Shown: positions 17,207-25,008 of the stretch, piece after piece
Layout of the letters: each line of letters opens with the position of its first letter
Position numbering within the stretch: the first letter of the stretch is position 1
Origin: CAZQFV01 sp964613665
GTDB taxonomy: Bacteria; Chloroflexota; Chloroflexia; DTKN01
NCBI GenBank assembly: GCA_964613665.1
Contig: CAZTIG010000006.1
Span: forward strand, 1-64,000
Direction: 5' to 3'
DNA length: 64,000 nucleotides
Made by a program: the position numbers and the translations under genes
The notes under the pieces: model-generated
Database searches by the model: none
What the model was told of the DNA's origin: nothing
The model's input: only the letters and a program-made list of their open reading frames with translations

Positions 17207-18730
17207 CTACGGCACCTGGTAGCTCTTGCTGCTCTCGCGGACGACCCCGTTGATCTGCGCCTTCAGGGTCAGGCGATGCTCCGACCCCGCGGCGCCGGAG
17301 GAGCGGTAGACGACCACGTATTGCCCCTGGAACTGCCGGCCCAGCCGGGCATAGAGGTCGTGCAGCGCGTCAGCCTCGGGGGCCAGCAGGTAGACGGCCC
17401 CGGTCTGCCGGGCCACCCGCCCCAGGGGCGCGCCGTCAAAGTCGGCGCTCTGCAGCCCGACCGCGTAGACCGGGATATTGAGCAGGCCAGCGCGGGCGAT
17501 GGCCTGGTCCAGGGTAACCCCGCTGCTGGTATCCCGGCCGTCCGTCATGACGATGACGGCCCGCCGGCCCGCCGGCTGGCCCGCCACCAGGTCGACGGCG
17601 TAGAGGATGGCGTCGTTCAGGGCCGTGTTACCGCCGGTCTGCAGTGCGCCAACCGCGCTGCTCAGGGCCGACCTGTCCGGGGAGAAATCGTGCAGCAGGG
17701 TGACGCTGTCGGCAAAGGCGATCAAGGCGGCGCGGTCCTGCTCGCCCAGGCTCTGCACGAAAGCGTTCAGGGCATCCTGGGCCTGCTGCAGCGGCTCGCC
17801 CGCCATGCTGCCGCTCACGTCGACGGCGAGGGCGACGGACAGCACCTCCGTGGGCGGGACCGTGCGCAGGACAAAGTCCCCGACCGGCCGGTCGTCCTCG
17901 TACAGCGACAGGTTCTCCCGGCTGAGGCCGGCACGGGGCTCCCCGGATGCTTCCAGGATGGCGAAGTAGGCCACCATGTCGGGGTAGTGGGTCACGTCGA
18001 TCTGGTTGGCGATGATCTGGAACTCGCTGGTCACGTCGCGCCAGGCGGGCGATAGAGTCGGCCGTGGCGTCGGCGCCGGCCGCTGGAGCGCGAGCGTGAT
18101 CTCCTCGCTCCAACCCTGGTCATCCCAGCCCTGCACGCGGACGATCGTCTGGCCGACGGTCAGCGCGATCGTGTGGGTGAAGTAGCCATCGGCGCGCACA
18201 GGCACTAGCTGGCCACCCACCGTGGCCTGGGCCCCGGCCGGAACCTGGCCGACCATGACGATCTGCGGGCCCGTCAGCGTGGCGCGGTCCCCGGGATAGA
18301 CCACCACCAGGTGCTTCTCCACCACCGCAGTCGGCACAGGCGACGCGGCCGGCACGGGCGCGGAGCGGTTCGCCAGGACGATCCAGGCCAGTCCGCCGAC
18401 CAGCCCCAGAATCAGGAGTACCAGGATGGTCGGCAGGAGGTAGACGCGGCGCCATCTGCGAAAGGCCTGGCCCAGGCGCTGCCAGAGGCGCGGCCAGCGC
18501 GTGCGCTGGCGGTACCTCTGCACCAGTGGTTCGGCCTCCAGCTCCAGGTAGCGGGCGTACTCGCGCAGGTAGATCTCGGCGTAGAGGGCCCCGGGCAGGG
18601 CCTCGAAGCGCTCCTCCTCCAATGCGCGCAGGTAGTCGGCCTTGATGTGGGTGGCCAACTCCGCCTCCGCCAGGGAGAGGTAGCGGCTTTCCCTTTTTTG
18701 CAGCAGGAGCTTGCCTGTACTTCTGGCCAT
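17207..18730 (-). CDS. RodZ-type HTH - TM - VWA domain protein
   Basis: 507 aa with an unusual domain order. Residues ~12-75 match the N-terminal HTH of RodZ (LRALEEERFEALPGALYAEI, LREYARYLEL). A basic stretch and one membrane segment (97-119) follow. Outside, residues ~145-215 look like an Ig/SH3-type beta domain (GDRATLTGPQIVMVGQVPAG). Residues ~295-490 are a von Willebrand A domain with an intact MIDAS (DVSGS at 304-308; MTDGRDTSSG). ATG 18730 has GGGAGGA upstream; the longer frame to 19009 lacks a site. It is the first gene of a four-gene operon, 25 bases before the kinase-like gene. A surface adhesion or force-sensing role is conceivable but not shown. Confidence 0.82.
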   Translation of the reverse strand: MARSTGKLLLQKRESRYLSLAEAELATHIKADYLRALEEERFEALPGALYAEIYLREYARYLELEAEPLVQRYRQRTRWPRLWQRLGQAFRRWRRVYLLPTILVLLILGLVGGLAWIVLANRSAPVPAASPVPTAVVEKHLVVVYPGDRATLTGPQIVMVGQVPAGAQATVGGQLVPVRADGYFTHTIALTVGQTIVRVQGWDDQGWSEEITLALQRPAPTPRPTLSPAWRDVTSEFQIIANQIDVTHYPDMVAYFAILEASGEPRAGLSRENLSLYEDDRPVGDFVLRTVPPTEVLSVALAVDVSGSMAGEPLQQAQDALNAFVQSLGEQDRAALIAFADSVTLLHDFSPDRSALSSAVGALQTGGNTALNDAILYAVDLVAGQPAGRRAVIVMTDGRDTSSGVTLDQAIARAGLLNIPVYAVGLQSADFDGAPLGRVARQTGAVYLLAPEADALHDLYARLGRQFQGQYVVVYRSSGAAGSEHRLTLKAQINGVVRESSKSYQVP

Positions 18731-18809
18731 GCAGTCCTCCCTTGCGTGGCAAAGGCGGTCCTTCAGTAGCTCCAAGACAGCGACACGGGCAGGCGTGTCC
18801 TGTGGCCGT

Positions 18810-18838
18810 ATAGTATCATGGCCCGGTGGGGCTGTCAA
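18810..18838 (-). promoter_or_regulatory. Promoter of the VWA / kinase-like / double-CpaF operon
   Basis: On the minus strand TTGACA (18833-18838) and TACTAT (18810-18815) have a 17-base spacer. It is the only good promoter I see ahead of the four-gene operon 18730-10739. Confidence 0.7.
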
Positions 18839-18863
18839 GCAGGGTGTGTCTATCTCCACGGCG

Positions 18864-19004
18864 AAAGTCGCGGCGGTGCACCGCGCATGGCAAGTGCCCG
18901 GCCTGCCCGAAGCGCGGCACAGCCGCACCATTGCTGTGCCCCGGAATGTGCGGCGTCGTGCCGTTGCCGGAGCCGGGCACTTGCCGGTCAAGGCCGGCGA
19001 CTTT
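18864..19004. repeat. Large nested fold-back sequence (non-coding)
   Basis: Three inverted repeats share nearly the same centre: aaagtcgc (18864-18871 with 18997-19004), the 14-bp perfect ggcaagtgcccggc (18889-18902 with 18972-18985) and ggcacagc (18916-18923 with 18933-18940, 9-base loop). The arms also match imperfectly between these blocks. The region lies between mobA and the VWA-gene promoter and has no gene. It could be a structured RNA, a fold-back (MITE-like) element or a termination region for the mobA transcript. Confidence 0.7.
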
Positions 19005-19029
19005 GACATGGCCGCGGTCTATCTCCCGG

Positions 19030-19659
19030 CTACCGTCGGACCATCCGCCGGGCGGCGGCCAGGTCGGCCGGCGTGTTGATGTTGCGAAAGGAGAGTCCCT
19101 GTGGATCGAGGGCGGCCCACTCTGCTTCCTCCAGGTAACGGACCCGCACCTGGGGAAAGAACCCGATGATGCGCCGCTCGCCGCGCTCCAGGAGGGCGCG
19201 CATCGGTTCCAGGCAGGGCCGGCCGTAGATGGCATGGAGCGGCTCGACCTGGGGGTCCGTAGCCTTACCGGCGTGCCCCAGGCGGGGAATCAGCACGTCA
19301 TAGACGCGGGGCCGGCCGGCCATGTATCGCAGCAGGGCCGGGTTGAGAAAGGGCATGTCGCAGGCCACCGTCAGGGCAAAGGGGTAGGCCGCCTCCAGCA
19401 GGCCGCTGTAGATGCCGCCGAGCGCGCCCCCGCCGGGGTAGCGGTCCCAGACCAGGCGGGCCGGGAGCGCCGGCCAGTCGCGTGGCCTGTCGCTTACCAC
19501 CACAACATCGGCACAGACCGCGGCCAGGTGGGCCACGGCGGCCTCCAGCAGGGTCGGCCCCCGCGGCCCCCACAGCCGCAGCATGGTCTTGTCCCGCCGC
19601 AGCCGCCGGCTGTGGCCGCCGGCCAGCACGATTCCGCTCAGGAACGGCTCTTTGCCCAT
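19030..19659 (-). CDS. mobA: Molybdenum cofactor guanylyltransferase MobA
   Basis: Transfers GMP from GTP to molybdopterin to form the MGD cofactor. The 209-aa protein begins with the nucleotide-binding motif GIVLAGGHSRRLRRDK and has CDMPFLNP and a typical MobA length and C-terminus. The start is uncertain: ATG 19659 has no clear ribosome binding site, and a TTG at 19686 is possible. It follows mobB on the same strand (66-base gap), so the two probably form an operon. No molybdoenzyme gene is in the window. Confidence 0.88.
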   Translation of the reverse strand: MGKEPFLSGIVLAGGHSRRLRRDKTMLRLWGPRGPTLLEAAVAHLAAVCADVVVVSDRPRDWPALPARLVWDRYPGGGALGGIYSGLLEAAYPFALTVACDMPFLNPALLRYMAGRPRVYDVLIPRLGHAGKATDPQVEPLHAIYGRPCLEPMRALLERGERRIIGFFPQVRVRYLEEAEWAALDPQGLSFRNINTPADLAAARRMVRR

Positions 19660-19725
19660 GGGTCGCCGCAAGATGGGGTAAGGCAACCGGGAAGGCGCAA
19701 CCCCGCGCCAGGCTGCCAGCCCCGC

Positions 19726-20406
19726 TCACCCGCCATGTTGCCCGTCCTCCTGCCCCGCACCTTGCCGCAGGCGAAGCTCGATCTCCGCTCCGCGGGCCCC
19801 GCGCAGCCCGGCCAACAGGCCACGCACCGCCCCGGCGAGCATCTCCTGGATGAACGGCTTGAGCGGCACGGGGTGTCCGTCGACCACCAGGGTCACCGAG
19901 GGTGCGACGGCCGGCCGCCGCAGGAAGCGCTCCTCCAGGAGCTCCGCCACCGCCGCGGCGGCGTCCAGGTCGAACTGGGGACAAGGCAGGTCGAAGCGCA
20001 CGTCGCTGACCACGGCCAACAGCTCGTCGGCGCCGCAGAGCAGCTCGCGGCTGCGCTCGGCCCGGCACACCTCGACCTTGGGCAACCGGCTGCGCTTGTA
20101 GCCCTCGGCCAGGACAATGTCCACGTCGCCCAGGTAGCGCGCGGCGATCTGCTCCAGGGGCAGCTCCTCCTCCACACCCACAAAGACGGCCAGGTGCTGC
20201 GGCGAGGAGAGAGCCACGCGCCAGGCCCCGGCCTGGCGCAGGCGATGGGTGTCTTTGCCCGGCCGGTCGGGGTCGAGGCCGTGGGCGTCGTGCTTGACCA
20301 CGCCGACACGATAGCCCCGGCCGGCCAGCTCCGGCACCAGCTTCTCCAGGAAGGTGGTCTTGCCGCTGTTCGACTTGCCGACGAAACAGACGATCGGGGC
20401 TGCCAT
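19726..20406 (-). CDS. mobB: Molybdopterin-guanine dinucleotide biosynthesis protein MobB
   Basis: P-loop GTPase-like partner of MobA. Walker A GKSNSGKTT is at residues ~10-18, followed by YRVGVVKHDAHG and DIVLAEGYKRS, all typical of MobB. At 226 aa it is longer than the ~170 aa of E. coli MobB because of a C-terminal module (VTLVVDGHPVPLKPFIQEML) that I recall from other bacterial MobB proteins. ATG 20406 has AAGGACAGG close upstream. It is followed by mobA. Confidence 0.88.
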   Translation of the reverse strand: MAAPIVCFVGKSNSGKTTFLEKLVPELAGRGYRVGVVKHDAHGLDPDRPGKDTHRLRQAGAWRVALSSPQHLAVFVGVEEELPLEQIAARYLGDVDIVLAEGYKRSRLPKVEVCRAERSRELLCGADELLAVVSDVRFDLPCPQFDLDAAAAVAELLEERFLRRPAVAPSVTLVVDGHPVPLKPFIQEMLAGAVRGLLAGLRGARGAEIELRLRQGAGQEDGQHGG

Positions 20407-20547
20407 CACCTGTCCTTGGGGCGATCTGTCCACCCGTCCCTGGGAAGGGGCCTGCAGGAAGCTTGCAGCGATCAGCAGCCAGCGAACAGGGCGGAACCGG
20501 GAGGTTGCCCACCGAAAGCTAGCCGCCGATCGCCGACTGCGACAGGC

Positions 20548-21687
20548 CTATTCCCTGTCCTCGCGCGACACCTCCAGGGTGCGCCGCAGCGCCTCCTGGA
20601 CGGCGCGCTTCTCCTTCTCCGCGCGGGTCGTCGGACGGGGGGCCTGGCCGCGGGCTTCTTCGCGCGCCTTGCCAAAACGCGCCGCCAGGTCGGCCAGGGT
20701 GGCCGGGCGCTCCGGTCCGGCCGGCTCTTCCTCGGCCGGCTCCACCGCGACGGCCCAGACCTCCTCCTCCTCTTCCTCCTCCAGCTGCATGCTCAGGCTG
20801 ATACGCTGGGTCTCCGGGCTGACGTCGACCACGCGCACCTCGACCTCCTGGCCGACCCGGACTACCTCCTTGGGATGGCGGACGTCGCCCTGTCCCATCG
20901 TCGAGACGTGGATCAGCCCATCCTTGCCCACTCCCAGGTCGACAAAGGCCCCGAAGGGAGCCAGACTGGTGATGCGCCCGCGCACGACGGCGCCCGGCTG
21001 GAGCGCCGACAGCTGGTCGGCGTCGTAGACGTTGCGCATGCTCAGGCGGATGCGGCCGCTCTTCTTGTCCACATCCATGATCCGCACCCGCACCGTGTCG
21101 CCGGCGCGCACGGCCTCGCCCCCCTGCTCGGCCCCCGCCCGGCCCATCTGGGCCATGGGGATCAGCCCGTCCTTGCCCACACCCAGGTCGACGAAGGCGC
21201 CAAAGCGCGTCAGGCTGGTGACCGTGCCCTCGACGACCGCTCCAGGTGTCAACGCGGCCAGCTTGGCCGGGTCGATCTCCGGCTCGACCCGCTCGCGCAT
21301 GGTCAGGTTGATGCGCTTGCTGCGCGGGTCCACGTCCAGGACGCGCACGGTGACCATATCGCCGATCTGGACGACCTCGGTGGGGCTGGAGACGGGCCGG
21401 TCGCTCAGTTGGGAGACGTGCACCAGGCCCTCGCGGCCCACGCCGACGTCCACAAAGGCGCCGTAGATAGCCACGCTGGTGACCTTGCCCTCGAGGACCA
21501 TGCCCGGCTGGAGGTCCTTGAGGCTGCGCGGGCGCTGGAACGTGGCGGCCTCGGCAGCCTGCTGATCGAGGATGGGAGCCTCCTCGGCCGGCTGGCCGGC
21601 CGGGGCGGGGATGGACAAGGGCGGAAGGGCCTCGGCCGGGGAGGCCGGCTCTCCCGGCGCAGCCAGTCGCTCTTCCTGTTCGCTCAT
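20548..21687 (-). CDS. S1 RNA-binding domain protein (three S1 repeats)
   Basis: 379 aa. A Pro/Ala/Glu-rich N-terminus (~1-70) precedes three S1/OB domains, each with the pattern G-x-V-x-G-x-V-T-S-x-x-x-F/Y-GAFVDxGVG-x-x-GL (residues ~78-145, ~162-232, ~247-312). An acidic run (LEEEEEEEVW) and a basic C-terminal tail follow. Bona fide ribosomal protein S1 usually has four to six repeats, so this may be an S1-like RNA-binding or stress protein. ATG 21687 overlaps the chelatase stop as ATGA and has GGAGGG upstream, so translation is coupled. Confidence 0.88.
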   Translation of the reverse strand: MSEQEERLAAPGEPASPAEALPPLSIPAPAGQPAEEAPILDQQAAEAATFQRPRSLKDLQPGMVLEGKVTSVAIYGAFVDVGVGREGLVHVSQLSDRPVSSPTEVVQIGDMVTVRVLDVDPRSKRINLTMRERVEPEIDPAKLAALTPGAVVEGTVTSLTRFGAFVDLGVGKDGLIPMAQMGRAGAEQGGEAVRAGDTVRVRIMDVDKKSGRIRLSMRNVYDADQLSALQPGAVVRGRITSLAPFGAFVDLGVGKDGLIHVSTMGQGDVRHPKEVVRVGQEVEVRVVDVSPETQRISLSMQLEEEEEEEVWAVAVEPAEEEPAGPERPATLADLAARFGKAREEARGQAPRPTTRAEKEKRAVQEALRRTLEVSREDRE

Positions 21688-23804
21688 CGTGGAACCCTCC
21701 TGTCTGGTATCGTCGGCCGGCCCTGGCCGGGCGGGCATGCAGGCGTAGCCGACTGGGTTGGCTTCTCGCTGCGCAACTGCTCCCGCACCGTCCGCACCAG
21801 CGTCTGGGCCTGAACGGTAGCCAAACGATAGTACTCGCCGTGGGCCGCCTCGGCGATCTGCCGGGCCAACCCGCGGTCAAACTGCTCGTGCTCGGTATCG
21901 ATCACCACGCAGCGAATGCCCCGCCGGCCGATCTGCTCGGCCACGCGGCGCGCTTCCTCCTGCGGGGAGAGCTCGGTCATGGCCACGTTCCCCTGCCCGT
22001 CGGTGACCAGCACGAGCAAGGGCATGGCCTCGCGGTCCTGCCGCCGGACCTGCTCCAACACCTGGTAGCCCAGGAGCAGCCCCCGGCTCAGCGGCGTCTT
22101 GCCGCCGGTGGGCACATTCTCCAGCCGGCGCCGGGCCAGCTCCACACTGTTGGTGGGCGGTAGCAGCAGGGTGGCCGATTCCTTCTGGAACATGACTAGC
22201 CCGACGCGGTCGCGCCGCTGGTAGGCATCCAGCAGCAGCGACAGGATGGCGCCCTTGGTCGCCTCCATGCGTGCCTCTGCGGCCATGGACCAGCTGGCGT
22301 CCACGACAAAGAGGACCACGTTGCGCGCCCGGCGCACGCGCACCTTCTGCCGCAGGTCCCAGCGGCGCAGGGCGATGGCCTGGCCCTCGTGTGCGCGCTG
22401 GCGCTGGAATGGCGCCGCCGCCCGCAGGATGGCGTCAAAGGCCGGGTCGGTCACGCCGCCATCGTCCGGCAGGCGGCTGGAGACGTAGCGTCCTGAGCGC
22501 CGCCGCGTGTGCGTCAGGCTGCGGCGGCCGGACACCCGGCGGTTCTGGCGGTCGGCGGGCGTCTCCAGCCGGCGGGGGCGAAAGAGCTCCCCCGGCTGGA
22601 AGACCACGCCCCCAGCGCGCAGGCCCACGCGGTACAGCTCGTCGGACGACCCGCCGTGGAGGATCGTGCTGGGGACCTCGCTGGGAGACGGCGGGGTCTC
22701 TGCCGGCGGGGCCGGGATCGGGGGGGAGACCAACGGGTCCTGGCCGCCCTCCGGAGCGGCCGACGGCGCCGAGGAGTTCTGCTCCAGGATCTGGGCCACC
22801 TTGCCCTGGTCCAGGCCGGTGCCCTCGAACGGATGCCGTTTCATGCGGTGGGGCAGGGCCAGCTCCGCTGCCAGGAGGAGGTCCTCGTCCAGCAGCTGCT
22901 CGCGCCCCTCCAGGGCAGCGTTGGTCTCGGCCGCCTCGATGATGGTGATGTCGGCGCGGTGCCCCTGCACGGCCATCTCCAGGCAGAGCTCGGCCACGGC
23001 CCGCAGTTGGGCCGGGCTAGGCTGCACGCGGAGCAGGCGCTCCTGCGCCGCAGCGATGCGGCCGGCCAGCACCTCCTCGCGCGCCTGCCACTCGGCGGCA
23101 AACTCCACTGGGTCGCGCTCGTAGGCGCTGCGCCGCGTAACCACCTCGATGCGCTCCTGCACGTCGTCCAGCCCGGCGATCTCCACGCACAGGCCGAAGC
23201 GATCCAGGAGCTGCGGGCGCAGCTCGCCCTCCTCCGGGTTCATGGTTCCCACCAGGATGAAGCGCGCCGGGTGGCTGTACGATATGCCCTCGCGCTCGAC
23301 CGTGTTCACGCCCATCGCCGCCGCGTCGAGCAGGAGGTCAACCAGGTGGTCGTCGAGCAGGTTGACCTCGTCGACATAGAGAAAACCACGGTTGGCGGCG
23401 GCCAGCAGTCCCGGCTCAAAACGGCGCACGCCCTCGGCCAGGGCCTGCTCCAAGTCGAACGAGCCGACCAGGCGGTCCTCGGAGGCGTTGATGGGCAGCT
23501 CCACCACGCGCATCTTGCGCCGCAGCCGCGGCAGCTCCGCGCCCCTCTCCAGGCGGTCGCGGCAGGTATCGCACATCATCTCGGGGCTATCCGCGGGGCA
23601 GCTGAAGGGGCAATCGGCGACGATCTCGATCTCGGGCAGCAGGTGGGCGAGGGCCCGCACAGCGGTCGACTTGGCTGTACCCTTCTGTCCCCGGATCAGC
23701 AGGCCGCCGATGCGCGGGTTGATGGCATTCAGGATGAGGGCCCGTTTCATCCGCTCCTGGCCGACCAGGGCAGTGAAGGGATATAGCGGGCGCCGCCACA
23801 GCAT
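21684..23804 (-). CDS. Fused BchI-BchD-type metal chelatase subunit
   Basis: 706 aa joining the AAA+ I subunit and the VWA-bearing D subunit of a Mg- or Co-chelatase. Residues ~8-340 carry YPFTALVGQ, Walker A GQKGTAKST, the Cys-rich CPFSC...CDTC insertion, Walker B FLYVDEVNLL and VGTMNPEEG. A Pro-rich linker and a basic segment lead to the VWA domain (VVDASWSM, LVTDGQGN). ATG 23804 has GGAGG 8 bases upstream, better spaced than ATG 23819. No large catalytic subunit (BchH/CobN) is nearby, so the metal (Mg for chlorophyll or Co for B12) is undecided; Co is more likely without other photosynthesis genes. Confidence 0.88.
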   Translation of the reverse strand: MLWRRPLYPFTALVGQERMKRALILNAINPRIGGLLIRGQKGTAKSTAVRALAHLLPEIEIVADCPFSCPADSPEMMCDTCRDRLERGAELPRLRRKMRVVELPINASEDRLVGSFDLEQALAEGVRRFEPGLLAAANRGFLYVDEVNLLDDHLVDLLLDAAAMGVNTVEREGISYSHPARFILVGTMNPEEGELRPQLLDRFGLCVEIAGLDDVQERIEVVTRRSAYERDPVEFAAEWQAREEVLAGRIAAAQERLLRVQPSPAQLRAVAELCLEMAVQGHRADITIIEAAETNAALEGREQLLDEDLLLAAELALPHRMKRHPFEGTGLDQGKVAQILEQNSSAPSAAPEGGQDPLVSPPIPAPPAETPPSPSEVPSTILHGGSSDELYRVGLRAGGVVFQPGELFRPRRLETPADRQNRRVSGRRSLTHTRRRSGRYVSSRLPDDGGVTDPAFDAILRAAAPFQRQRAHEGQAIALRRWDLRQKVRVRRARNVVLFVVDASWSMAAEARMEATKGAILSLLLDAYQRRDRVGLVMFQKESATLLLPPTNSVELARRRLENVPTGGKTPLSRGLLLGYQVLEQVRRQDREAMPLLVLVTDGQGNVAMTELSPQEEARRVAEQIGRRGIRCVVIDTEHEQFDRGLARQIAEAAHGEYYRLATVQAQTLVRTVREQLRSEKPTQSATPACPPGQGRPTIPDRRVPR

Positions 23805-23835
23805 CGAGTGCGCCTCCATGGACGTAATCTAACCT

Positions 23836-23864
23836 ATTGTACACGCCGGCCGCGGTTCTGTCAA
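23836..23864 (-). promoter_or_regulatory. Promoter of the chelatase / S1-protein operon
   Basis: On the minus strand TTGACA (23859-23864) and TACAAT (23836-23841) have a 17-base spacer, about 30 bases ahead of the chelatase start. Confidence 0.75.
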
Positions 23865-24033
23865 ACCGCGCTCCTGACACCGCTCAAACGTCCCACGTGT
23901 GCCCTTGCGGCGGCCCCCAGACCCGCGGTGGCGAGCCAATCGGCTGCTCCGCGCCGGCCATTCCAGCCGTGCCCATCGGCGAACCGGGCCGCCGTTCGTG
24001 CCAGCAGGAGTTATGAGCGGATGTCAGGCTCAG
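23865..24033. other. Intergenic region without a recognised gene
   Basis: Between the divergent promoters of the chelatase operon and the deformylase gene (whole gap 23805-24153) I see no convincing ORF, hairpin or RNA gene. Confidence 0.5.
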
Positions 24034-24062
24034 TTGCGCGCGCCCGCTTCCCGTGGTATGAT
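24034..24062 (+). promoter_or_regulatory. def promoter
   Basis: TTGCGC (24034-24039) and TATGAT (24057-24062) with a 17-base spacer, about 85 bases ahead of the deformylase start. Confidence 0.6.
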
Positions 24063-24153
24063 GCGCTGGCGTCGCGTTCCGGTGAGCTAGGTCACAGAAC
24101 AAGGCCCGGCGCGGCATTAGAATGTCGATCGGAGCGACATGCAGGTGGTGACG

Positions 24154-24747
24154 ATGTCCGTGCGCAAGATCCTCCAGGCAACCGAACCCCGCGGCGAGGC
24201 CATCCTGCGCCGCAAATCGAGCAAGGTGCGGCATTTCGACCAGGCGCTGGCGCGCCTGGCGGCCGACCTGGTGGAGACCATGCGCGCCGCTCCCGGTGTG
24301 GGCCTGGCCGCTCCGCAGATCGGCACGCTGCTGCGCGTCGTCGTGGTCGACCCACCCCCCGCCCGGGATGCCTCGGGGAACCACGCTGGCGAGGAACGCC
24401 CCCCGCAGCCGGCCCTGGTCCTGTGCAACCCGGAGTTCTCCCTGCTTTCGGAGGAGCAGCAGGTCGGTGAGGAAGGTTGCCTGAGCCTGGAGGGCTGGTA
24501 CGGGCAGGTGCCCCGGGCCCGCGAGGTCGAACTGCGCTACCAGGACCTGCGGGGCCGCCGGCGCAAGCTCCGGGCGAGCGGCTTCCTGGCGCGCATCCTC
24601 CAGCACGAGGTGGACCACCTGGAGGGGGAGCTCTTCACCGATCGGCTGGAGGACCTGTCCACGCTGGTGCAGGTGACCCCCGCCGGCCAGGAGCCCGTGC
24701 CGCCGGAGGCGATCCCGCGGCCCGGGCGGGCAGTCGCCCGGCCGTGA
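24154..24747 (+). CDS. def: Peptide deformylase
   Basis: Removes the formyl group from nascent protein N-termini. All three motifs are present: GVGLAAPQIG, EEGCLSLEG (metal-binding Cys) and QHEVDHLEG (HExxH). The product is 197 aa. ATG 24154 is preferred over ATG 24139 because AGGTGGTG sits just before it. The second motif has LEG where most deformylases have IPG or VPG. The C-terminus carries a ~30-residue Pro/Arg-rich tail. It appears monocistronic; the usual partner fmt is not adjacent. Confidence 0.93.
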   Translation: MSVRKILQATEPRGEAILRRKSSKVRHFDQALARLAADLVETMRAAPGVGLAAPQIGTLLRVVVVDPPPARDASGNHAGEERPPQPALVLCNPEFSLLSEEQQVGEEGCLSLEGWYGQVPRAREVELRYQDLRGRRRKLRASGFLARILQHEVDHLEGELFTDRLEDLSTLVQVTPAGQEPVPPEAIPRPGRAVARP

Positions 24748-24948
24748 CGGCGTCGCCGGCCCGGCCGCGCCATGTGGGATAGCGCAAAACGTCGAGTTTG
24801 CCCTGCACGCCCATGCACACGTCCCAGGCCGGGACGTCCCTCTCCGCGCTCTCTGCGCTGCCGGCCGGGGAGCACGGCCCTTGTTCGAGTGCACACGCTG
24901 CCGGGCGCTCTCCAGGACGACCCGTCGCGCAATCCCGCCCCCCCGCGT

Positions 24949-24977
24949 TTGACAGCCCCCCGCCCGGCTGCTATAAT
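24949..24977 (+). promoter_or_regulatory. Consensus promoter of the 25009 lipoprotein gene
   Basis: Exact TTGACA (24949-24954), 17 bases, exact TATAAT (24972-24977). This is one of the two perfect consensus promoters in the window; an AAGGAGGAG ribosome site follows. Confidence 0.88.
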
Positions 24978-25008
24978 CGCCCCAAAAACACACCCAAGGA
25001 GGAGTCCC

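Noticed and set aside
18840..19030. N-terminal extension of the VWA protein up to 19009
   Set aside because: The added 93 codons lie over the promoter and the fold-back sequence, lack a ribosome site and resemble no domain.
20460..20547. Repeat tract of the rimO-end type before mobB
   Set aside because: A few similar words (gcgatcagcagccagcg) are present, but too few and too diverged to call the same family.
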